64,000 nucleotides of DNA from Lachnospiraceae bacterium (GCA_021771755.1 JAETOL010000001.1:1-64000), one strand, 5' to 3'. Counted from the first letter of the stretch, positions 1-9,027 are shown. Notes: generated from the letters alone by a model not told the origin. Translations and numbers: made by a program.

Positions 1-768
1 GGAGCACGCAAATTTTCTTAATCACTAATCAAGTCTTAGGCATCATTTGGAACAAACAATATCATTTGGCATAAAATTTAATCAAGTGCTGTTCTTGTTT
101 ACCTAAATACCATTGGAGTGGTAGCTCTAACAAAAATTTAGGGAACTGATAATAGGGGAGTATCTTTTCCGTTTCCATCATATATTCAAATTTCATATTT
201 TCTTTTACCTTTCTGAAAAATTAAGGAGACGGATGCCGGCTTTCCCAAAGAGATTTTTATGCTTTATTAAAATTCTCTTTTTATATCTCCCTATATAACG
301 AAAGGGAAAAAGCTCATTTTACAGGGTACAGAGAGAAAAAATTTTATAAGAGCAAGATCCACCCATGTTTAACGTTATCGCGTTTCCGCCTCCGTTCACC
401 TTATGGGTTTTCTCTTGATGGGGAGTGACGATTCCCCATGCCCTTGCTTATATAATTGGCTTACAAAAGAATTTGTTCGCATCACCATGTGTATTTTCAA
501 ATAGAAAAAGACATCCAGTTACTTACTGAATGCCTCAAAATAGAATTATGTTAATTATGATATTTTGCTGCGTGCACATCCGGTGTAGCTAATAAAAAAG
601 TGGGTGTGGGGAGGCGACAGTTCCCCAGCAAGATAAAACTCCGGAATACTACGTATATGACAGAATGGCGATATGGTAATACCGGGGTGGATCTTGCTCT
701 TGATAATGTGGGAAGGGAAAAATGCTGAGAATAATATTTTTTATGATCGTATTTACAATACGATTCTT
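1..768. other. Non-coding stretch with a 16-bp inverted repeat
   Basis: No credible gene is seen here; short open frames have no ribosome binding site or recognisable product. A perfect 16-bp inverted repeat (AGAGCAAGATCCACCC at 349-364 and its complement at 685-700) brackets about 335 bp. Inside it two similar GGGGAG...TTCCCC motifs occur near 419-439 and 607-627. The stretch ends abruptly where identity to hsdS begins at 769. It could be a relic mobile element or the debris of earlier cassette exchange; neither can be proved from the sequence alone. Confidence 0.5.
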
Positions 769-862
769 ATAATTTGCCTTATGAGAAAGTTAGAAAGAAT
801 GAACCAGTGTGCATTGCGGATGAAGTACCGTTTGAGATTCCTGAGAGTTGGGAATGGGTACG
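769..862. repeat. 94-bp perfect inverted repeat, copy 1 (TRD1 recombination arm)
   Basis: Reading base by base, 769-862 is identical to the reverse complement of 4906-4999. Identity starts at ATAATTTGCCTTATGAG and stops at GGGTACG, exactly where the first target-recognition domains diverge. The repeat therefore marks the exchange region for the first half-specificity. Confidence 0.92.
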
Positions 863-1548
863 ACTGAGCAAAATCGTTTACAGCAGAGGGCAAATGACAC
901 CTGCTGATGATTTCTGTTATATAGATATTGGATCTATTGATAACAAAAACCAGAAACTCAGCGATGAAGAAAACATTATTACTGCGGATAAGGCGCCTTC
1001 AAGGGCAAGAAAAATTGTCGCTATAGGTGACATTCTTTACTCTACAGTGCGTCCATATCTGCATAATATGTGCGTCGTTGACCGTTCCTTTAGCCATCAG
1101 CCCATTGCCAGTACAGGTTTTGCTGCCCTTACTTGTCACACCGGCTTTTACAATGAGTTCCTGTTTTATTATCTGATGTCACCAGACTTTGATGCGTATG
1201 CAAATGACACAGGCAACGCCAAGGGCATTGCTTATCCTGCGATCAACGATAATAAACTATATCGGGCACTTATACCAGTTCCTCCTGAATCGGAGCAAAA
1301 AAGAATTGTAGAAAAAATCAAAGAAGCATTACCTTATGTTGCTACATACGGAGTGGCATACTCCGAAACAGAATCTCTAAATAATACTTTCCCAGATAGA
1401 CTAAAGAAGTCTATCTTACAAGAAGCGGTACAGGGAAAACTTGTTCCACAAGATCCTGCCGACGAACCAGCTTCCATCCTTCTGGAACGCATTCGTGCTG
1501 AGAAAGAGCAGCTGATTAAAACTGGTAAAATAAAGCGAGACAAGCACA

Positions 1549-1604
1549 AATCCGTCATTTTTAGAAGGGATAATTCTCATTATGAGAAGTTGGACGGAAT
1601 CGAG
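1549..1604. repeat. Inverted-repeat arm for TRD2 exchange, copy 1
   Basis: Positions 1549-1585 (37 bp) match 4183-4219 inverted, in the expressed hsdS. Positions 1574-1604 (31 bp) match 3570-3600 inverted, in silent cassette 2. All three copies share the nearly palindromic core TTCTCATTATGA. That core is the likely crossover site for the neighbouring tyrosine recombinase. Confidence 0.88.
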
Positions 1605-2136
1605 CGTTGTATCGACGATGAGATACCGTTTGAAATTCCTGATACATGGGAATGGTCAAGATTGGGACAAGTTATTTCTTTGCTTTCAGGAACAGATTTT
1701 AAGCCTGAAGAATATAACAACACCCAAAAGGGAATGCCTTATATTACGGGTGCCAGTAGTTTATCAGAGAACGGTGTTTTACTAAACCGTTGGACCGAAA
1801 CACCAAGGGTAATTGCTAATCGTGGAGATGTGTTGTTAGTTTGCAAGGGTTCAGGCTACGGAAAAACTGTGATTTGTGATATTGCAGAAGCTCATATCGC
1901 AAGGCAAATCATGGCAATAAAAAAGTTTATATCATTGGATATGCACTATGTCCGTTTGTTCCTACAAGCAAACTTCGATAAAATCAAATCTAAGGGACAG
2001 GGGGTTATTCCTGGAATAGATCGTAATAGCATCATGAACCTCTTATTCCCTATTCCACCGGTATTAGAGCAACGCCGTATCATTGAAAAACAACAAGAAT
2101 TGTTCAATAAGATTACGCTGATTTAGGAAAGAATTG

Positions 2137-2167
2137 TATAATATTTGGCGAAAGGAGGTCTTTCGCC
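2137..2167 (+). promoter_or_regulatory. Recombinase -10 box and hairpin-presented Shine-Dalgarno
   Basis: A consensus TATAAT lies at 2137-2142 with only a weak -35. Immediately before the recombinase ATG, GGCGAAAG (2147-2154) can pair perfectly with CTTTCGCC (2160-2167), and the loop between them is GAGGT. The ribosome binding site is thus held in an 8-bp stem-loop abutting the start codon, which could limit or condition recombinase synthesis. The pairing is seen directly; the regulatory effect is inference. Confidence 0.6.
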
Positions 2168-2977
2168 ATGATAGAAAAACAAAAATTCGAAAGACATTTG
2201 AGGGGCACAAACCTCTCGGAAAACACGATTTCATCGTATCTATTCGCCATCAAACAGTATGGGGAGCAATACGATGATGTTACCCAGAAAAAACTGCGTG
2301 AGTACAAGGTATGGCTGATTGAGAATTATAAACCCAAGACGGTTAATCTCAGACTTCGGGCTATCAACTGCTACTTAGAGTGCATTGGCAAAGAAAAATG
2401 GAAATTGCCCTTTATCCGTGTGCAGCAGAAAACTTTTTTGGAAAATGTCATTAGTGAAGCAGACTACAAATACTTCAAATCTTGTCTGAAGAATGACAAC
2501 GAAATGTTTTGGTATTTTGTAATTCGCTTCCTTGCTGCCACTGGATCCAGAGTCAGCGAACTAATTCAGATTAAAGCTGAACATGTTAAGTTAGGGCATC
2601 TTGATTTGTACTCTAAAGGCGGTAAATTGCGTAGAATTTATATTCCAAAAGAACTGCAAAATGAAGCCCTTTCTTGGTTGGCTGAAAAGCAACAAGAAAG
2701 TGGCTTCATTTTTTTGAACAAATATGGGGAACGTATTACAACCCGTGGCATTTCAGGACAGTTGAAGAAACTGGCGGTGAAGTATGGCATCAATCCTGCA
2801 GTTGTATATCCGCACTCGTTCCGTCACAGGTTTGCTAAGAGTTTTCTTGATCGCTGTAATGATATAGCGTTTCTTGCGGATCTTATGGGGCATGAAAGCA
2901 TCGAAACCACCCGTATTTACCTCAGAAAAACAGCCACAGAACAGAGAGAAATTGTTGATACAATCGTAGATTGGTAA
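2168..2977 (+). CDS. Tyrosine recombinase of the hsdS inversion locus
   Basis: This 269-residue phage-integrase/XerC-type site-specific recombinase has an N-terminal SAM-like core-binding domain (about 1-85) and a catalytic domain (about 95-265). The catalytic set is visible: Arg128 (TGSRVSEL), a likely Lys153, His216 and Arg219 (PHSFRH), His242 (LMGHES) and nucleophile Tyr251 (TTRIYLRK). The ATG at 2168 follows a strong AAAGGAGGT. It sits between silent hsdS cassettes with inverted repeats on either side, as in the recombinase-associated hsdS shufflons of streptococci, lactobacilli and Clostridia. It most probably inverts the DNA between the cassettes. Because it lies inside the largest invertible segments, its own orientation would flip too. 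Confidence 0.93.
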   Translation: MIEKQKFERHLRGTNLSENTISSYLFAIKQYGEQYDDVTQKKLREYKVWLIENYKPKTVNLRLRAINCYLECIGKEKWKLPFIRVQQKTFLENVISEADYKYFKSCLKNDNEMFWYFVIRFLAATGSRVSELIQIKAEHVKLGHLDLYSKGGKLRRIYIPKELQNEALSWLAEKQQESGFIFLNKYGERITTRGISGQLKKLAVKYGINPAVVYPHSFRHRFAKSFLDRCNDIAFLADLMGHESIETTRIYLRKTATEQREIVDTIVDW

Positions 2978-2978
2978 A

Positions 2979-3018
2979 AGAAAAGGCATACACTTTAGAT
3001 TGTTACAGTGTATGCCTT
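2979..3018 (-). terminator. Terminator between recombinase and hsdS cassettes
   Basis: AAGGCATACACT (2983-2994) pairs perfectly with AGTGTATGCCTT (3007-3018). On the minus strand the stem is followed by TTTTCTTTT, so it should end transcripts coming through hsdS and silent cassette 2. It also lies just after the convergent recombinase gene. Confidence 0.75.
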
Positions 3019-3023
3019 GTACT

Positions 3024-3600
3024 TCATATTGAGTTGCAATAATCAAATAGAGCATTGACCCTTTCGACAATTCTATACTGCTCAGACAATGGTGGAATAG
3101 GTAATAACATTTTTCCTAACGTTTTGCCATTACAGTTTGGTTGCGCTGTCGCAATAGTGCCATTACGCAGCTGGCTCCAATATAGTTCACTTTCCATGAA
3201 AAATTTTAAATATTGAGGGCATAGCCATTGACTGTATCTGGTTCTGATTAAGTATCCTGCGTAGATTGCTTCTTCAGGAACTTCTTGTACAAGATATGAC
3301 TTTCCAACGGTTCCTCCTGTTCTTGCAAACAAAATGTCATTTGGTTTCAGAAGGTAGGTGCTAATTTCATTTTCCTTTATATCACAGTAAGGAACTGTTT
3401 CCCACAATACAGAATTGTTTTGGATATCACTAATACGAACCATCTTTATTCGACCACAATCCTTTGCAGGAGCATTATATCCGTACTGAATGGATTGGGA
3501 TATACTGCCCCAACGCTCCCATACCCAACTACCCGGAATCTCAAACGGTATCTCATCGTCAATGCAGCACTCGATTCCGTCCAACTTCTCATAATGAGAA
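3024..3600 (-). pseudogene. Silent hsdS cassette 2 (single second-position TRD)
   Basis: This is a promoterless half of an hsdS gene, starting immediately after the stop codon of the expressed hsdS and in the same orientation. The frame begins at the TTCTCATTATGAGAA recombination core (SHYEKLDGI). It contains one target-recognition domain (SIQYGYNAPA to QYRIVERV) and the C-terminal tail, ending at 3024. The domain is closely similar to the FIRST domain of the expressed HsdS: long shared stretches around RISDIQ, TGGTVGKSYL and TIATAQPNCNGKTLG. It can be read only after recombination onto an hsdS 5' part. Because it is a direct repeat relative to hsdS, recombination in the present state would delete about 600 bp; an intermediate inversion would allow a reversible exchange. 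Confidence 0.88.
3570..3600. repeat. TRD2 recombination arm, copy 2
   Basis: These 31 bp match 1574-1604 in inverted orientation and include the core TTCTCATTATGAGAA. The expressed hsdS stop codon (3603-3605) is only 2 bp away, so the site lies exactly at the gene boundary. Confidence 0.85.
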
Positions 3601-3602
3601 CT

Positions 3603-5186
3603 TTACAAACCAGATAACCTATTTGAAATAATGGCATAAAGTTCAAGTATCTGTTTTTGTTCGCGAATTGGAGGAAGTGGAATAAGAAAATTCATCAGTT
3701 TTGTAGCGCTTAGACCTTCTCTTGAAACCCCAACTTGAACATCCATGATTAGATTTTGGATATAATTTGAAATTAAAATGGTGTGTATCCATTGACGTAT
3801 TACAGGATCCAACAATCTGATGATCATGACGTGCTGATTAACATTTGCTATGTCAAAATCATCTGGAACAATCGCACAACGACCTATAGATCCACCAGTA
3901 ATATTTAGCAGAATATCTTTTGCTAGAACGATGCTTCCAGACTTTTTTAGGTTGATTTCTTCTGTAATATAAGCAATGTCAATCAATCTTAGACCGTCAT
4001 TATAAACATTTTGAGAACGAATAAATTTGATGCCATCGGACACATATACCGCTTTGCCTCCTGTTGGGGTACTGCCAGCTCCAATTTTTATGCATAATTC
4101 ATTGAGTCTGCACCATGTCCAATTTTCAGGAATGTCAAACGGAATTTCATCATCAATGCAAACTTCCTCAGAACCTCGCTTTTCATAATGAGAATTATCC
4201 CTTCTAAAAATGACGGATTCGTGCTTATCTTTTTTGAGTTTACCTTCGGCAATTAACTTTTGTTTTTCGGCGCAAATATGTTCCAAAAGTACAGAAGCTG
4301 GTTCATCAGCAGGATTTTGTGGAACAAGTTTACCCTGAATTGCTTCCTGTAAAATGGATTTTTTGAGTTGTTCCGGGAAATTATCATTCAATCGTTTGGC
4401 TTTAGAATATGCTATACTATATTCATTCACACAAAGCATTATTTTGTTAAGTTTCTCCACAATACGAAACTGTTCTAATAATGGTGGGATTGGAACGAGC
4501 ATATTTCCAAGCGTTTTTCCATTACAGTTGGGCTGTGCAGTGGCAATAGTTCCTTCTCTTAATTGAGACCAATACAATTCGCTTTCCATAAAGTATTTCA
4601 AATACTGTGGGCATAACTGGTTACTATATCTAGTTCTGATTAAGTACCCCGCATAAATCGCTTCTTCTGGAACCTCCTGCACGAGATAAGACTTTCCAAC
4701 GGTTCCTCCTGTTCTTGTAAACAAAATATCATTTGGTTTCAGAAGATATGCATCAATTTCACTTTCCCTTATGTCGCAGTAAGGAACTGTTTCCCACAAT
4801 ACAGAATTATCTTGAATATCACTAATGCGAACCATCTTTATTCGCCCATTTTCCTGTGCTGGTGCATTATAGCCATACTGAATAGATTCTGATAATGTTG
4901 CCCAGCGTACCCATTCCCAACTCTCAGGAATCTCAAACGGTACTTCATCCGCAATGCACACTGGTTCATTCTTTCTAACTTTCTCATAAGGCAAATTATC
5001 AGCACCACGAAAGATATAAGAAGGATTCTTCTCTTTCTTGATTTTTCCTGCTTTGATAAGTTCTTCTTTTTCTTTTCTTATTCGTGCAAGTAATACAGAA
5101 GCTGGTTCATCATTTGGATCTTGCGGAACAAGTTTTCCTTGAACAGCCATCTGCAATATCGAATTTTTCAATTGTTGTTCGGTCAT
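3603..5186 (-). CDS. hsdS: Type I restriction enzyme specificity subunit HsdS (expressed copy)
   Basis: This 527-residue DNA-recognition subunit targets the HsdM2 methyltransferase and the HsdR motor/nuclease to a bipartite sequence. It begins with a conserved segment (LKNSILQMAVQGKLVPQ, about 6-22), followed by TRD1 (about 95-230), a second near-copy of the conserved segment (LKKSILQEAIQGKLVPQ), and TRD2 (about 350-520). Start ATG at 5186 overlaps the hsdM stop by one base (TAATG), so translation is coupled. Positions 4906-4999 and 4183-4219 are the arms that match silent cassette 1. The gene stops directly at a recombination core, so its 3' part appears to be itself a swapped-in cassette. 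Target sequences cannot be read from the protein. Confidence 0.95.
   Translation of the reverse strand: MTEQQLKNSILQMAVQGKLVPQDPNDEPASVLLARIRKEKEELIKAGKIKKEKNPSYIFRGADNLPYEKVRKNEPVCIADEVPFEIPESWEWVRWATLSESIQYGYNAPAQENGRIKMVRISDIQDNSVLWETVPYCDIRESEIDAYLLKPNDILFTRTGGTVGKSYLVQEVPEEAIYAGYLIRTRYSNQLCPQYLKYFMESELYWSQLREGTIATAQPNCNGKTLGNMLVPIPPLLEQFRIVEKLNKIMLCVNEYSIAYSKAKRLNDNFPEQLKKSILQEAIQGKLVPQNPADEPASVLLEHICAEKQKLIAEGKLKKDKHESVIFRRDNSHYEKRGSEEVCIDDEIPFDIPENWTWCRLNELCIKIGAGSTPTGGKAVYVSDGIKFIRSQNVYNDGLRLIDIAYITEEINLKKSGSIVLAKDILLNITGGSIGRCAIVPDDFDIANVNQHVMIIRLLDPVIRQWIHTILISNYIQNLIMDVQVGVSREGLSATKLMNFLIPLPPIREQKQILELYAIISNRLSGL
4183..4219. repeat. TRD2 recombination arm in expressed hsdS
   Basis: These 37 bp are identical to 1549-1585 inverted. 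They encode ESVIFRRDNSHYE in the linker before TRD2. Sequence diverges right after TTCTCATTATGA, which places the natural junction of domain swaps. Confidence 0.88.
4906..4999. repeat. 94-bp perfect inverted repeat, copy 2 (in expressed hsdS TRD1)
   Basis: This is identical to 769-862 in the opposite orientation. The perfect identity contrasts with the strongly different TRD sequence just beyond its end, as expected from frequent recombination between the copies. Confidence 0.92.
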
Positions 5187-6667
5187 TATTGTTCCTCCAG
5201 GTCAATACCTAATATTTCTGTAATCTGAGCTAAAATACGGTCAATATCAGCATTTAAGCTAGCTCGTTTTTCTTGGTATTGTTGAATTAATTCTTTTGGC
5301 GGCAAAATTTCTTCTTCCTCATGAGGATAACCACAAAGATCAATATTATAATTTTTTGCAATGATTTCTTCTACCGAAAACTTCTTTGCCTTATCGAAAC
5401 CATCCTTATTGATTTCTTCTCTATCATTCCACCACTTCATAACTGGTTCAAAATGTTTGAGTTCCATTGGTTTTGTCTTAGAAAAATTTTTATATCCCTT
5501 CGGCATATCCAAACGATAAAACCATGTTTCTTCTGTTGGTGTTGTATGATCAAAGAACAAAATATTTGTGGTGATAGAAGTATAAGGTGCAAACACACTA
5601 TGTGGCAAACGAATTACGGTATGTAAATTGAATTCAGAAAATAATTTCTTCTTAATGGCAACTTTAGCATTATCTGTACCAAACAAGAAACCATCCGGCA
5701 GGATTACAGCAGCACGACCATTTTTCTTTAAACGATACATAATAACTGACATAAACAAATCTGCTGTTTCACTACTTGCCAAATCTGCCGGAAAATGATT
5801 TTTCACTTCCATTTTTTCATTTCCGCCATAGGGTGGATTCATCAAAATAACATCAAATTGATCGCTTTCCGTGTAATCTAAGACATCCTTTAAAAGAGAA
5901 TTATCATGATAAATCTTTGGCACATCAATTCCATGTAACAACATATTGGTAATACACAGCATATACGGGAACTGTTTCTTTTCTATTCCGTATATTGAAG
6001 TATCATAGGCTACCTGATCCTCTGTAGTTACTATTTTTTTTGATAATTCTTTTAACCAACTCGTAAGAAATCCTCCGGTACCACAAGCGAAATCAGCTGC
6101 CTGTTCACCAATCTGTGGATTAATCATTTTTGCCATAAAATCTGTTACTGCACGAGGAGTATAAAATTCACCGGAAGAACCTGCACTTTGTAATTCCTTT
6201 AAAATGGTTTCATAAATTTCACCAAAAGCATGACTTTCTTCATAATCTCCTAAGTCAAGATCATCAATAACATTAATAACTTGCCGAAGAAGGACACCGT
6301 CTTTCATATATTGATTCGCATCTGCAAATGTAGTTTGAACAATAGCTTTTTTTATTGGAGTAGATGCATCAACAGGAAGTTTTTTCAATGTTGGAAATAA
6401 TGTATTATTTACAAAATCCAACAATCTTTCTCCTGTCATAGCAGTACCTGTACGATCATCAACCGCCCAATTTTTCCAACGACATTCTTCAGGAATAATG
6501 GAAACGTAATCTTCATCGTCCCATTCCCAATCCTGCTCCTTCGCATCATATACTTTCAAAAAGAGCATCCATGCAATTTGCTCTATACGCTGTGCGTCTC
6601 CATTGATGCCAGCATCATTCCGCATAATATCACGAAGTCTTTTTACAAATCCTGCTAAATTACTCAT
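5186..6667 (-). CDS. hsdM: Type I restriction-modification methyltransferase HsdM
   Basis: This 493-residue N6-adenine DNA methyltransferase acts as the modification subunit, together with HsdS. It has an N-terminal HsdM helical domain (about 1-130) and a catalytic domain with the AdoMet motif FACGTGG (about 193-199) and the N6-adenine motif NPPYGG (about 277-282). The C-terminal helices match the family, and the length is normal. The ATG at 6667 follows the hsdR stop by 2 bp, and its own stop overlaps the hsdS start by one base. The hsdR-M-S order with tight junctions indicates one transcript. The gene is intact. Confidence 0.97.
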   Translation of the reverse strand: MSNLAGFVKRLRDIMRNDAGINGDAQRIEQIAWMLFLKVYDAKEQDWEWDDEDYVSIIPEECRWKNWAVDDRTGTAMTGERLLDFVNNTLFPTLKKLPVDASTPIKKAIVQTTFADANQYMKDGVLLRQVINVIDDLDLGDYEESHAFGEIYETILKELQSAGSSGEFYTPRAVTDFMAKMINPQIGEQAADFACGTGGFLTSWLKELSKKIVTTEDQVAYDTSIYGIEKKQFPYMLCITNMLLHGIDVPKIYHDNSLLKDVLDYTESDQFDVILMNPPYGGNEKMEVKNHFPADLASSETADLFMSVIMYRLKKNGRAAVILPDGFLFGTDNAKVAIKKKLFSEFNLHTVIRLPHSVFAPYTSITTNILFFDHTTPTEETWFYRLDMPKGYKNFSKTKPMELKHFEPVMKWWNDREEINKDGFDKAKKFSVEEIIAKNYNIDLCGYPHEEEEILPPKELIQQYQEKRASLNADIDRILAQITEILGIDLEEQ

Positions 6668-6669
6668 AT

Positions 6670-9009
6670 TTATACCGCCTCTTCTGTGTAAATTGCTTTT
6701 TCAAGTTCTTTCACCGCTTGCATATAACCAGCTTTTCCACCAAAATATCCTGCAATTTTTGCTGGTTTTCCCAGTTTCAAAAACGGATCAAGTTTTAAAA
6801 TTTCAGTTTTCTCGATTTCATATATACCAGTATTCATGTATTTATCCAAAAGTGCTTCCAGCACGTCTCTGGCAATACCGCTATATTTACTGAGAAAATC
6901 ACGTTTTTTTACATTATTAGCTCTTTCTTTCCGAGTTAAAGGCTTTTTATCAAAGGCTACATGGCAAATAAAATCAAAATCATCTACATCTACCATATTT
7001 TGCTCTTTTTTCATCGTTTCAAGATTAATTCCCCGTTCCCAAAGCATTTCTTTGATTTTCTCTTTTTTCTCTTCTTGCGACCATTGTCTTATAAAATTAT
7101 CTAACGATGCGTATTCACCAATAATATTTTCTTTCGTATAATCCACAATACTTTCTTGTCTTAAAAGTTTTCCGTTGGTATCATACACGGAAACTGTTTT
7201 ATGAATAATTTGAACTTTGCATCCATCTCGGTCAATAATTGGTTTTGGATTTCCGTAAGGAACTTTTGGATCTTTGATAACATTAGTCTGATCAGATTCT
7301 TCTCCATAAGTAGTTTCTTTCTTAGGAGTGAAATTTTCATTAATTTCAATTGGTCCATCCCAATCAGGATCCGCAAATAATCTAGTTACATTTCGAAAAT
7401 CCATAACAACAAAATGAGTTTTCCCTTCTTTTTCTCGAAGTCTGGTTCCTCGACCAATAATTTGTTTAAATTCTGTCATAGATCCAATCATTTCATCCAA
7501 AACAATCAGTTTTGTCATTTTGCAGTCTGCTCCCGTCGACAATAGTTTGGAAGTTGTTGCGATAACAGGGTATGGAGATGCAACAGAAATAAAATAATCG
7601 AGCTTCTTTTTGCCATAATCATCACTTCCGGTAATTCTCACAACATAATCAGGATTTTTTCTGACCATATCAGCATTTAAGTTTACTAAAGCCTGACGCA
7701 TACGTTCTGCAGCATCTTCTGTTGCACAGAATACGATTGTTTTCGCCATTCTGTCAGTTGCTTTTAAGTAACGTGTTATTTCTAAAGCTACTTGCTGAAT
7801 ACGGTCTTCTATAATGATATTATAATCATAATCACTGTTTGTATAAATTCTATCTTCAATTTCATTTCCAGAAATATCTCTTTGTCCCTTTCGTGGCCGC
7901 CATCCATCACCAATATCAGTCATAATATTAATCACTCTAAATGGCGCAAGAAATCCATCTTCAATACCTTCTTTCAAGCTGTAAGAGTATATAGGCTCAT
8001 GAAAGTATGAAAGATTAGAAATATACTTCGTTTCCTTTGGTGTTGCTGTCATTCCAATTTGAGTTGCGGAACTAAAATATTCCAAAATTTTCCGCCAGCG
8101 ACTTTCTTCTTTTGCGCTTCCACGGTGACATTCATCTACTATAATAAGATCAAAAAAATCAGAAGTAAACAATTCACTAAAATGTTCTTTGTCGTCATCA
8201 CCGACTAATTGTTGATATAACGAAAAATAAACTTCATGAGAAGTAATCGTATTTTTATCATCTTTTGCAACATTAATTTTATGAATTACTTTCTCTAATG
8301 GTGCAAAATCCTGTTGTATCGATTGATCCACAAGAATATTACGGTCAGCCAGATAAAGAATTTTCCGTTTCATTCCACTTTGAAGCATACGATAGACTAT
8401 CTGAAAAGCAGTATAAGTCTTACCTGTACCAGTTGCCATAACAAGTAACAAACGCTTTTGTCCTCTTGCAATCGCATCTACCGTTCTATTGATTGCAATA
8501 CGCTGATAATAGCGTGGAGGATATGTATTCTGACTACTGTAATATGGTTGTTGAATAATTGCCTCCTGCGCAGAAGTCATTCCTGATTCCTGTTTAAAGC
8601 GTTCAATCAGTTCTGATTCACTTGGAAATTCATCTAATCCAATTACTCGTTCTTTTCCTGTAAGAAAATCATGTTCTGCAAATCCTTCTCCATTAGAACT
8701 GTATGCAAATGGAAGATCGAGCATTTGCGCATACGTCATAGCCTGTTGCAAACCATGTGAAATGCTATGTTTATTGTCCTTAGCCTCAATAACGGCAATC
8801 GGATTATTTGCACTCATATACAGGATATAGTCTGCTCGTTTTGGCTTTTCACGAAAAACAAAATTTCCTTTTAAATTGATTTTGCCATCTGTAACTTGCG
8901 TTTCCATTGTAATTTTTTTAACATCCCATTTAGAAGTAATAGCAGGTGTAATATACTGTAATTTGATATCTTCTTCTGTCATTTGTTTTTTTGATAAAAC
9001 GGTACTCAT
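6670..9009 (-). CDS. hsdR: Type I restriction endonuclease subunit HsdR
   Basis: This 779-residue restriction subunit translocates DNA with ATP hydrolysis and cuts unmethylated DNA. The N-terminal PD-(D/E)xK nuclease is seen as Asp60 with the E-A-K triplet at 75-77. The SF2 helicase core has Walker A ATGTGKT (192-198), DECH (292-295) and a TAT-like GMTATPKE motif. The C-terminal part matches the EcoEI R-type C-terminal domain by its size and position. No frame interruption is seen. It is the second gene of the operon, 18 bp after the XRE regulator and 2 bp before hsdM. With a switching HsdS, restriction specificity would change together with methylation. Confidence 0.96.
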   Translation of the reverse strand: MSTVLSKKQMTEEDIKLQYITPAITSKWDVKKITMETQVTDGKINLKGNFVFREKPKRADYILYMSANNPIAVIEAKDNKHSISHGLQQAMTYAQMLDLPFAYSSNGEGFAEHDFLTGKERVIGLDEFPSESELIERFKQESGMTSAQEAIIQQPYYSSQNTYPPRYYQRIAINRTVDAIARGQKRLLLVMATGTGKTYTAFQIVYRMLQSGMKRKILYLADRNILVDQSIQQDFAPLEKVIHKINVAKDDKNTITSHEVYFSLYQQLVGDDDKEHFSELFTSDFFDLIIVDECHRGSAKEESRWRKILEYFSSATQIGMTATPKETKYISNLSYFHEPIYSYSLKEGIEDGFLAPFRVINIMTDIGDGWRPRKGQRDISGNEIEDRIYTNSDYDYNIIIEDRIQQVALEITRYLKATDRMAKTIVFCATEDAAERMRQALVNLNADMVRKNPDYVVRITGSDDYGKKKLDYFISVASPYPVIATTSKLLSTGADCKMTKLIVLDEMIGSMTEFKQIIGRGTRLREKEGKTHFVVMDFRNVTRLFADPDWDGPIEINENFTPKKETTYGEESDQTNVIKDPKVPYGNPKPIIDRDGCKVQIIHKTVSVYDTNGKLLRQESIVDYTKENIIGEYASLDNFIRQWSQEEKKEKIKEMLWERGINLETMKKEQNMVDVDDFDFICHVAFDKKPLTRKERANNVKKRDFLSKYSGIARDVLEALLDKYMNTGIYEIEKTEILKLDPFLKLGKPAKIAGYFGGKAGYMQAVKELEKAIYTEEAV

Positions 9010-9027
9010 CTATATTCCCTCCCCCCA

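Larger units (their letters stand above)
769..2126 (+). pseudogene. Silent hsdS cassette 1 (both target-recognition domains, no N-terminus)
   Basis: This is a type I specificity-subunit reading frame without promoter, start codon or N-terminal conserved helix. An in-frame TGA lies near 740, and homology to the expressed hsdS starts sharply at 769. It holds a first target-recognition domain (after PESWEWVR), a central conserved helix (LKKSILQEAVQGKLVPQ) and a second domain (after PDTWEWSR), then ends with TAG at 2126. It lies in the opposite orientation to the expressed hsdS (3603-5186). Positions 769-862 are identical to 4906-4999 inverted, and 1549-1585 to 4183-4219 inverted. Inversion through either repeat would fuse these domains to the expressed N-terminus. 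It is best read as a storage cassette for specificity switching rather than plain decay, because both frames are intact. Confidence 0.9.

Noticed and set aside
673-867. Small plus-strand frame before the silent hsdS cassette
   Set aside because: Overlaps the hsdS cassette in another frame, lacks a ribosome binding site, and its product has no recognisable features.
3446-3646. Minus-strand frame crossing the hsdS stop and silent cassette 2
   Set aside because: Out-of-frame reading through the recombination core; the HsdS frame is the one with family sequence.
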